This document shows positions 13,603-21,800 of a stretch of 34,757 nt of DNA, in pieces. The notes beneath the pieces were generated by a model, which ran no database searches, had not been told where the DNA came from, and was given only the letters and a program-made list of their open reading frames with translations. Positions within the stretch are counted from its first letter, which is position 1; every line of letters starts with the position of its first letter. The position numbers and the translations under genes were made by a program. The stretch comes from Microcaldota archaeon (lineage in GTDB: Archaea > Iainarchaeota > Iainarchaeia > Iainarchaeales > 1-14-0-10-31-34), in assembly GCA_018829335.1 (NCBI GenBank), contig JAHJUD010000050.1, forward strand, positions 1 through 34,757, written 5' to 3'.

Positions 13603-16600
13603 TTTAAAATTACCTCCTCTTTTTTTTCTTCTTTTTCTTGCAGCACGGGTTTATCCCGTGCACTGTTACTCGCGGACGGAACCGTTGCCTTATTTACACT
13701 TTCTTCTTTTTGGAGCACAGGCTTGTCCTGTGCATTGTTACTGTCGGACGAAACCGGCAAAGGGCAGTTGAAATGTTCTCCTGCAATATAACCATGCACT
13801 GGACAGACACTAAAAGTCGGCGTAATAGAATAATATGGAAGCTTGGTGTTTTCTGCAATTTTTTTTACTAACTGCTTGCATGATTCCCCGTCACTCATTT
13901 TTTCCCCTAAAAAAGTATGAAAAATAGTTCCTCCAGTGTATAAAGGCTGAACTTCATTTTGGTGGATTATTGCTTCAATCGCGTCTTCAGTGAAATTTAC
14001 TGGCAATTGAGTTGAATTTGTAAGATATGGAGTGTCTTTTCCGGCAGTGTAAATTTCAGGATGAAATTTTTTGTCTAACATTGCCAAGCGAAAAGAAGCT
14101 GATTCAGCTGGAGTTGCTTCTAAATTGTATAAGTTTTGGGTTTCTTTCTGGAATTCAAAGCATTTTTCTCTCATAAAAGACAGTGTTTCAACTGCAAACT
14201 GTTTTCCTTGTTCTGAAGAAATATCTTTTCCTAAAAAATTCACACAGGCTTCATTCATTCCAACCAAGCCAATTGTAGAAAAATGGTTGTTGAAGGTTCC
14301 TAAATAAACTTTAGTAAAAGGCATTAAACCATTTTTCAGGTTTTTGTTGATTATTTTTCTTTTTATTTCCAGAGAAGTTTTTGCAAGATTCATATAATAA
14401 GTTAATTTTTCAAAGAATTCTTTTTTTGTTTCTGACTCAAAAGCAAGCCTGTTAACATTAATTGTTATTACTCCAATAGAACCTGTTGCGTCTCCCGGCC
14501 CCCACATTCCTCCAGGCCTGTTAATTAACTGGGAAGTATCCATGTTCAATCTACAACAGTTATGGGTTATTGTTCCAAGCGAATGAACAAACCTGTAGTT
14601 TTCTTCTAATTCAATGTCAAAAAAGCTTGTTTCTTCAGGCAAAACAATTTTTTCAATTTTTGTTATTTCAATCGGATAAATGCTGCTTTCATTTAGTTTT
14701 TTTGTTAGTTCTGTGTGTGCATTATAATACTGTAAAGTCATTAACCCTACTTTCCTGTTATGGTCTAATCCAAGAACTTTATATGTATTGACTCCCCATG
14801 AAGGCACTCTTTCAAATAAGGCAGGGCTTCCAATGCGGTTATCTGACATTTTTTCTTTTCCGCCCTGAATACTGATTACCTGAGAATTTTCTCTTTCCCT
14901 GAAAGTTACTGGTTTTCCTATCATATGATAAAGCATTACAAGCTCTCTTGCTAACATAGAATCATTTATGTGTATTTCTCCACGTTTTTTGTAGCCGTCT
15001 CCAAGGAAAAAGCCATCCAAAAAAGCTTCCATTACTTTTTTTGGAGAATTCCATATTTGAGGCATTATTTTCCCGTATTTTTTAAGACCGTTTTCTGCTA
15101 ATTCCCTTGACAGGAATGCATTATAAAAATACGCGTAAAATGCATTATATCTTGGGTCTTTTTTGGTTTTTGCTTTTACTCCAAGTTTTTTTTCTGCAAG
15201 AAGTATTATTTCTTTTGCATAAGCATTATTTTGGCTTGGAAATGTAAACTGCATTCCTTTCTCTAAACCAAAAGTAGAAATGTTTTTCCTGTTTTCATAC
15301 AAAAAGTTTCCGTCTGCAACAAAAAACCCTAAAAGTTTTGCCATTTCTTCGTCAAGTTCGTGTTCCCCGATTCTTTGCGTTTCAGATGAAAGGCATTTTT
15401 CAGCTGATTTAACACTAAGCAAGAATTCAGATTCAGAAAGAAATAAAGCAGGCTTTTCTGTTATTCCATCAGGAGTTAAAATTGAAACAGGGTGGTTTGG
15501 AGTTACTTTAATTTGCTTGCCGTCTCTTGTTTTAATTAACATCATTTCTTTTCCGAGATTTTTTACGATGTTTTTTATTGGCTTCCATTCAAGTTCAAAA
15601 GTTTTTTCATTCAAAGACAATGCCTTAATTGGCGTATTCAATTTACTCCAGCCCTGATAATCAAATTTCACTGAATGTTTTACTGCAAGTTCACCTATAC
15701 TGGTTTTTTCAATGATTCCATCTTTTTTTATTAGTATTTCTTCTTCTGGATGCAGGCACATTGCCCTAATGCTTTTTGGATCCAAATCAGAGCCAACATA
15801 ATTCTGAAAATACGGAGTGCCGTATTTTGCTGTTACTTCAAACAATAATTTTGAATTCTCTGAATCCCAGTTAAAGTCTTTAGTCAAATTATAGGTTGGA
15901 ATAGGAAAAGTAAAAATTCTTCCGTTAGCGTCTCCTTCCTGCATTACCTCAAGAAAAGCCTTGTTAATCATATCCATTTCTTTTTGCAATTCCCTGTAAG
16001 TGTAATCCATTTCTTTTCCGCCGACAACTGCTTTATCGTTTTGCATGTCTTCTGGAACAGTCCAGTCAAAAGTAAGGTTAGAAAAAGGATATTGTGAATT
16101 GCCGCTCAAGAATACTTTTCCATTTCTTCTTACAACAACAGTATTATTTGTTGTGGTAGGGCACCAGACAATCCCGTCATAATCAACTTCATTAATTGAA
16201 GTTATCTGGGTAAAATCGTGCTTTATTACTCTTACAACATAGATTCCGTTCTTGTTTTTCAAGAGGGTACTTCCCCATCCGCTTTTCACTATCATTTCTT
16301 GGAGGAAATCAGCATCCTCCTTTTTTTTAGTGTAAATTTTATTTTCTGGCACATGGCCGTCTGCTTTAATATAAGTGTCAATGAATTCTCTTGCATGTTC
16401 TGTGGAAATGTTTCTTAAACTTTCTGGGATGACTTTCACATAATTTGGGAAAAATGTTTCATGAATTCTTCTTGATTCAGGCCTGTTCAGCCTAAACCTG
16501 ACGCAATTCATTTTTCCTGTAAAGCCTGACTGTCTTGGCATTTCATCAAAGGGAATTTCAAGTTCATCTAAAGTGTCTCTTATTTCATCACAGTTTTCAG

Positions 16601-17852
16601 GATTCATTTCCTGTGACTGGTAAATTGCAATTCTTTCATTTCTGCAAAGGCTTCCTTCTGAAACAATCCATGCAAGAGACTTAACTAAATTCTTATCAAT
16701 TTCTTCTCCTTTAAATTTTCCTCCTAAAGGAATCAAAGGAATTTTAGTTTTTAGTTTTTGTGCTTCTTCTAAAACATATTTTGATGCAGATTTTCCTTCC
16801 TCAAAATTATGGATTCTCCGCAAAACTTTATGGTTTGGAGTAACTAACTGGTCAGTTATCCTGTTCTTTAAGTTATGCATTTTTCCTTTGAAATGGTCTT
16901 TAGTCATTTTCAGTACAGGTTTGTATTCTATTTCTTCTTTTTCCATGTTAAAAGTTGCTATAACTTCTCCTTCATCCAAATCTTTTCCTAATTTCCACCC
17001 AGCATCTGTCAGGATTTCAGTGTCCTCGCTAAAACAGCCCCATCTGCTTGGAATATTCAAAGAATAAACTAATTCCTGAAGGCATTGTTTGGTTTGCCTG
17101 TAAGTTAAATTATCTGCTCTTACAAAAGGAGACAAAAGAGTATCAACAGAACTAAAAGCTTGTGCTCCGGCAAACTCCATCTGCAGGCATCCAATAAAAT
17201 TAACCATTTGATGAACTACAACATCCAAGTGTTTTGCAGGCTTTGCATCAACTTTATTTGCTACGCCTCCAAAGCCTCTAGTAAGCAAATCTTTCAGCGA
17301 CCAACCGGCACAATATCCAATAAACCCATGGCTTAAATCATGGATGTGAATATAGCCTTGCCTGTATGCTGTGCTTACATCTTTAGGGTAAATTTTTGTT
17401 AAAGCATAACTTGCAATAACTTTTCCTGCAGTGTGAAGTAAAAGCCCTGAAAAAGAGTATGCTTCATTAGAGTTTTCTTTAACACGCCAGTCATCCTGAT
17501 GCAAATATTCATTGATTGTTTCTTCCACGTCAACAAAAGTGTCTTTCATTTCTCGGATTCTTGACTGCTGTTCCCTGTACAAAATGTAGGCTTTGGCTGT
17601 CTTTGCATGACCTTCTTCTACAAGAACTTTTTCTACTATGTCCTGAATTTGTTCAACTGAAGGCACATCAGTTTCAGAATCAAACTTTATTCTTGAAACA
17701 AAAACAACTTTTTCAGCTAATTTTTTTGCAACTTCAATGTCTGAACCGCCAACGCTTTGGGCAGCCTTAAAAACAGCCTGAACAATTTTTTCTTTATCAA
17801 AAGGTACAACAGAACCATTTCTTTTCTTTATTGATTTAAAATATTCTCCCAT
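13599..17852 (-). CDS. nrdD: Anaerobic ribonucleoside-triphosphate reductase catalytic part, two inteins, no glycyl-radical end
   Basis: This is class III ribonucleotide reductase, which makes dNTPs without oxygen. The precursor is 1417 residues; about 704 remain after removal of two inteins. Residues 1-95 are an ATP-cone (KRNGSVVPFDKEKIV). The barrel carries GYIHIHDL, FIGCLQMEFAGAQAFSS, PSRWG/SQYPFSNLTFDW and AM/CCRLNMD with active-site cysteines. The frame ends just after half of the zinc site (CPVHGYIAGEHFNCP) and a repetitive linker with two DKPVLQ copies. The glycyl-radical motif is absent and lies in the next gene. I chose MGEYFKSIKK at 17852 because AAAGTGATATAATG precedes it; the track start is 8 codons earlier. 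Without splicing and the small partner the enzyme would be inactive. Confidence 0.93.
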   Translation of the reverse strand: MGEYFKSIKKRNGSVVPFDKEKIVQAVFKAAQSVGGSDIEVAKKLAEKVVFVSRIKFDSETDVPSVEQIQDIVEKVLVEEGHAKTAKAYILYREQQSRIREMKDTFVDVEETINEYLHQDDWRVKENSNEAYSFSGLLLHTAGKVIASYALTKIYPKDVSTAYRQGYIHIHDLSHGFIGYCAGWSLKDLLTRGFGGVANKVDAKPAKHLDVVVHQMVNFIGCLQMEFAGAQAFSSVDTLLSPFVRADNLTYRQTKQCLQELVYSLNIPSRWGCFSEDTEILTDAGWKLGKDLDEGEVIATFNMEKEEIEYKPVLKMTKDHFKGKMHNLKNRITDQLVTPNHKVLRRIHNFEEGKSASKYVLEEAQKLKTKIPLIPLGGKFKGEEIDKNLVKSLAWIVSEGSLCRNERIAIYQSQEMNPENCDEIRDTLDELEIPFDEMPRQSGFTGKMNCVRFRLNRPESRRIHETFFPNYVKVIPESLRNISTEHAREFIDTYIKADGHVPENKIYTKKKEDADFLQEMIVKSGWGSTLLKNKNGIYVVRVIKHDFTQITSINEVDYDGIVWCPTTTNNTVVVRRNGKVFLSGNSQYPFSNLTFDWTVPEDMQNDKAVVGGKEMDYTYRELQKEMDMINKAFLEVMQEGDANGRIFTFPIPTYNLTKDFNWDSENSKLLFEVTAKYGTPYFQNYVGSDLDPKSIRAMCLHPEEEILIKKDGIIEKTSIGELAVKHSVKFDYQGWSKLNTPIKALSLNEKTFELEWKPIKNIVKNLGKEMMLIKTRDGKQIKVTPNHPVSILTPDGITEKPALFLSESEFLLSVKSAEKCLSSETQRIGEHELDEEMAKLLGFFVADGNFLYENRKNISTFGLEKGMQFTFPSQNNAYAKEIILLAEKKLGVKAKTKKDPRYNAFYAYFYNAFLSRELAENGLKKYGKIMPQIWNSPKKVMEAFLDGFFLGDGYKKRGEIHINDSMLARELVMLYHMIGKPVTFRERENSQVISIQGGKEKMSDNRIGSPALFERVPSWGVNTYKVLGLDHNRKVGLMTLQYYNAHTELTKKLNESSIYPIEITKIEKIVLPEETSFFDIELEENYRFVHSLGTITHNCCRLNMDTSQLINRPGGMWGPGDATGSIGVITINVNRLAFESETKKEFFEKLTYYMNLAKTSLEIKRKIINKNLKNGLMPFTKVYLGTFNNHFSTIGLVGMNEACVNFLGKDISSEQGKQFAVETLSFMREKCFEFQKETQNLYNLEATPAESASFRLAMLDKKFHPEIYTAGKDTPYLTNSTQLPVNFTEDAIEAIIHQNEVQPLYTGGTIFHTFLGEKMSDGESCKQLVKKIAENTKLPYYSITPTFSVCPVHGYIAGEHFNCPLPVSSDSNNAQDKPVLQKEESVNKATVPSASNSARDKPVLQEKEEKKEEVILK
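13641..13756 (-). repeat. Two 44-base hairpin repeats inside the nrdD linker
   Basis: Copy 1 (13641-13684) contains GCACGGG-tttat-CCCGTGC and copy 2 (13713-13756) contains GCACAGG-cttgt-CCTGTGC. They match at most positions, and the difference in the stem is compensated on both arms (G:C to A:T), so pairing is kept. Both copies read in frame as S-N-(N/S)-A-(Q/R)-DKPVLQ. They look like palindromic elements inserted into a tolerant linker at the end of NrdD. Confidence 0.8.
14559..15758 (-). mobile_element. NrdD intein 2 with LAGLIDADG endonuclease (400 aa)
   Basis: The intein begins CLHPEEEILIKKDG, has block B VTPNH, dodecapeptide motifs LLGFFVADG and FLDGFFLGDG, and ends LGTITHN before Cys+1 (CCRLNMD). 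It has Cys1, His-Asn and Cys+1, the canonical set, so splicing should work. It sits between Met and the first Cys of the NrdD MCCRL motif, an active-site region. Confidence 0.94.
16098..17036 (-). mobile_element. NrdD intein 1 (313 aa)
   Basis: The intein begins CFSEDTEILTDAGWK, has block B VTPNH, and ends KVFLSGN before Ser+1 (SQYPFSNL), restoring PSRWGSQYPF. The endonuclease motifs are weak (LAWIVSEG and FIDTYIKADG), so the nuclease may be degenerate. The usual penultimate His is Gly, a known but less common variant. Confidence 0.92.
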
Positions 17853-17894
17853 TATATCACTTTCTTTCTTCCACAATGAAAAAGGTCGATTTAG

Positions 17895-17902
17895 TATTTA
17901 AA
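17895..17902 (-). promoter_or_regulatory. TATA box of the nrdD operon
   Basis: The minus strand reads TTTAAATA, an exact archaeal consensus, about 43 bases before the nrdD ATG. A transcript would start near 17872, leaving a short leader that includes the GTGAT Shine-Dalgarno. The rest of the 256-base divergent gap (17853-18108) is T-rich and shows no gene. Confidence 0.65.
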
Positions 17903-18108
17903 TCTTTTCCAAAGCAGGCTGCCGGTTATTTTTCCAAACTTTTTTACTTAAATTGTTTGTTTTCTTAACTGGTTTTTTTTAAGTTCTTCACTTTACTTAG
18001 TTTTTTTAACCATTTTTTTAAGATTTCTTCCACATAACTGGGTTTTTGTTCTCTTATAAACAAAAATAGAGAAAAGTTATTAAAAAACAGAATACATAAA
18101 CTAATAGT

Positions 18109-18675
18109 ATGAAGAAGAAAGGCATTGCAAAAAGAAGAAAAGCTAAGGCAAAGTCAATGAAAAGACGGAAACAACGAAACCACGCGCACCAATTAGCCTT
18201 TCTCAAAAGAATCCAGGAAAACCTTATTAATGAGGGACTTAGGGAAGCAGCAAATAGGCTTGAAAAAAAAGAAGAACTCGCAAGAACAAGGATTTATGAT
18301 TTTAATGCATTTGCATCAACAGAATTAGGAACCCTAACATTACTGGAGATAGAACTAAAACTTAAAAGAAAACTTTTGCTTTTGCGGAAAAAAAGCAAAA
18401 TAATAACAAAACAAATTAGCGAACTTGGAGAAAAACCTTCTAAAACAGGCAATAATCCTGCACTTGAAGAATCCTTGCAATCTTTTAAGTGGAACAAACA
18501 CAGTGCCGGGTTAAGAATTAAAGAAATAAGCAATAGTATTGAATCATTAAAGGTTAACATGTATTTGCAATTAATAAAAAATGATTTTGAAGGAGCAAAA
18601 AGAATTTATGTTGGAATAAAAAAAATGAGAAAAAGAGTAAGGGAATTTGAAAAGGAACTTTTAAAATTAACTTGA
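18109..18675 (+). CDS. Basic helical protein of unknown function
   Basis: This 188-residue protein is not recognised. The first 30 residues are almost all Lys/Arg (KKKGIAKRRKAKAKSMKRRKQ), which suggests nucleic acid or ribosome binding. The rest is predicted to be long helices with heptad-like leucines (LTLLEIELKLKRKLLLLRKK) and a charged end (KKMRKRVREFEKELLKLT). There is no signal peptide or membrane segment. It is transcribed divergently from nrdD and precedes mcm by 171 bases. No good Shine-Dalgarno is visible, so the message may be leaderless from a TATA-like ttataaac near 18055. Codon use and the uninterrupted frame support that it is coding. Confidence 0.6.
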   Translation: MKKKGIAKRRKAKAKSMKRRKQRNHAHQLAFLKRIQENLINEGLREAANRLEKKEELARTRIYDFNAFASTELGTLTLLEIELKLKRKLLLLRKKSKIITKQISELGEKPSKTGNNPALEESLQSFKWNKHSAGLRIKEISNSIESLKVNMYLQLIKNDFEGAKRIYVGIKKMRKRVREFEKELLKLT

Positions 18676-18790
18676 AGAAAAAAAGCAAAGTTCAGTTTCC
18701 TAACCAAATAGGATTATTAAAATCCGCAGCGTAATAGATATAACAAAAAAATTTATCCAATACCATAACCCAATACCTATTTTTACCGGC

Positions 18791-18807
18791 AGTTTACTCT
18801 GTAAACT
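18791..18807. repeat. Perfect hairpin upstream of mcm
   Basis: AGTTTAC-tct-GTAAACT is a 7-bp stem with a 3-base loop about 40 bases before the mcm start. It resembles the triloop hairpins near the tRNAs. Nearby ATACCTAT and ATAGGTAT (start of mcm) form a second loose inverted repeat. A regulatory role is possible but unproven. Confidence 0.4.
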
Positions 18808-18846
18808 CATTTAAAGCAAAAAAAAGACAATGTTTAAGGTATAGGT

Positions 18847-21800
18847 ATGGAATCCGAAAAAACAACAACTATTTTAGAAGCAGAAGAAAATCCTTTTGTT
18901 TCAAAATTTGAACAATTTTTTTCCCAACAATACAAGAAAAAAATTGAAAGACTAGCTTCCCAGTATCCGGAAAAAAAATCTTTGGAAATAGATTTTAAAG
19001 AACTAGAAGAATTTGATTTTGAGTTAGCTGATTCTTTATTAGAAAATCCAGATTATGTAATTGAAGCAGCAGAAATTGCAGCTAAAAGCATTGATGTTCC
19101 TATTCTTGAAAGTGAAAGCTTTAATCCTTTTATTCGAATTTATAATTTACCAAAAGAAAGCCAGCCATTGTTAAGAGATATTAGTTCCCTGCATTTAGGT
19201 AAATTGATTTCAGTTGAAGGTGTAATAAGACAAATAACTGATGTGCTCCCAAGATTAAAATATGCTAAATGGGAATGCAAAAGTTGCGGCAATACATACA
19301 AGTTACATCAATCTGGCACACTTCCTACCCCGCCAAAAATCTGTGAATGCAAACACAGAGATTTTAGATTAATTTTAAATGAAAGTGAATTCATTGACAG
19401 CCAGAAAATTGAAATACAAGAACCATTAGAAAGATTAAGGGGTTCAGAACAGGCAGTAAATTTAGAAATTAATGCAACAAATGATTTAGTGAATAAAGTT
19501 GCAGCAGGAGACAAGACTAGAATTACTGGAATTTTAAGGTTAAGGCCGCCAAAAGACAAAAAACTAGTTTTTACCAGGTATTTAGAAACAATTCATTTAG
19601 AAGAAACAGCAAGAGAATTTGAAGAAGTTGAAATAAGCAAAGAAGAAGAACAACAAATCAAAGAACTTGCAAAAAATCCAAAAATTTATGAAATGCTCAC
19701 TCAAAGTATTTCTCCTGCAATTTATGGACACGAAAATGTAAAAGAAGCAATAGTAATGCAGTTGTTTGGCGGAGTAAAAAAATTACTGCCTGGAAAAGCG
19801 ACTGTAAGAGGAAATGTTCATGTATTACTTGTAGGAGACCCAGGAGTGGCAAAATCACAAATTTTAATGGCAGTAAACAGAATTGCACCAAAATCAATTT
19901 ATGTTGCAGGAAAAACTTCCAGCGGAGTGGGGCTTTGTGTGGCTCCTGATTCAATGATTTTGAATGATAATGGATTTAAAGAAATTGGAAATTTTGTTGA
20001 AGAAAAGTTTGATGAAAAAAAAGCAGTTGCTGAAGCAGAAGGAGTAAATTACAATAAAGTGTCAATGGAAACATTTGCATTAAATAATTCACTTAAAACA
20101 GAGAAAAAAAATCTTTCAAAAATATGGAGAATAAATGCCCCTAAACAAATGACAAGAGTTGAACTTCAAAGCGGAAAGTTTATTGAATTAACACCAAACA
20201 CAAAAATGCTTAGAATAAAAAATGGAAAAATTGAATGGATTAAATCAATGGAAATAAAAGAAGGGGATTTTGTTGCAAGCGCAAGAGAACTGCCTGAAGG
20301 ATTGAATAAGCCATTATACTCAATTGAAGTTTTAAGTAAAGATAAAAATACCAGAATAAAAAATAATGTTTCAGAAACAGTAAGAACAATAACAAATAAA
20401 CTTGCAGAAAAACACGGAAGCATACAGAATGTTGCAAAAGAATACAAATTAAGAAGAGATAATCTTTATTTCTGGCGTTCAAAAAAACTTTATACTGGAA
20501 TGCCTTTAAACTTGTTTTTTAAAATGGGGTTGGATGCAGGATTTGAAAAAGAATTTCTTTCAAAACAAGCAAAAATTGTTTTTAATAGATTTGGAAAAAA
20601 CATAAGGATTCCTGAAAAATTAAATAATAAAAATTTAGCTTATCTCGCAGGATTGGTTTTTGGGGATGGAAGCATTTACTTAACAAAAAACAATCAGGCA
20701 GGAATAAGATTTTATAATTCAGATGAAAAACTTTTGAAAGAATTTGATAAAATAATATTTGAATTATTTGGATTAAAAACTGAAAAATTAACTGAAAAAG
20801 ATAAAGTTCCAGGAAGAAGAATTAATTCAATTGTTATTTGGAACCTGCTAAAAGAATTTGGTTTAAGCAACAAAAAACTTGAAAGCAAATTATCTCATTT
20901 CTGCACAGAACAAAGCAATGAATTGCTGGCAGAAGTTTTACAAGGATTGTATGACACTGATGGTTATGTTTCAAAAGGAAGTTCGCCTCATGTTGGACTA
21001 ACAACCATAAGCAAAAAACTAGCTCAAACTGTTCAATTATCTTTGCTGAAATATGGAATTCAGGCTAAATTAAGGGAAAGAAAACTAAAAGGAAGAATTT
21101 GCATAGGAAAAAATATTACTGTGAGAAGCAATAATAACCAGTTTTATGTGGAGTTAAGAGGAAAAAATAACCTTGAATTATTCATGGAAAGCATAGGTTT
21201 TAAAATTTCAAGAAAAAATAACTCACTAAAAGAAATCATTAAAAAAATATCAAAAAGTAACCCAAATATTGATATTGTTCCAGAAATAGGTTCTTTGCTG
21301 AAAGAAATTAAAGCAAGCAAAGAGTTTAACCCAACACAAAAAAAATTAACAGAAATAATAAAAAACAAAGAAAATCCTCTTCTTAAATCACTTGCAGAAG
21401 CCAATATTGTCTGGGAAAAAGTTCAATCAAAAGAATACTTTAAGCCAGAATACAATTTTGTTTATGATTTTACAGTGGAAAACTCTCATAATTTCATTGC
21501 AAACGGAGTTATTGTCCATAACACGGCTTCTGCAGTCAAAGACGATTTTGGAGAAGGAGGCTGGACACTAAAAGCCGGAGCATTAGTTTTGGCAAGCGGG
21601 GGACTATCCTGCTTGCATCCAGAATCACAAATTATTGCTGACAATAAAGTAAAAAAAATTGCAGAACTCTTTAAAGAAAAAGACTCATTTAATGCACAAA
21701 ACAAGCAAACAAAGGAAACTATTAAAGTATCCGAAGTTTCGCTTGGAGTCCCCTGCTGGAATGAAACAGAAAAAAAAATGGAAAATAGATTAGCAACAAA

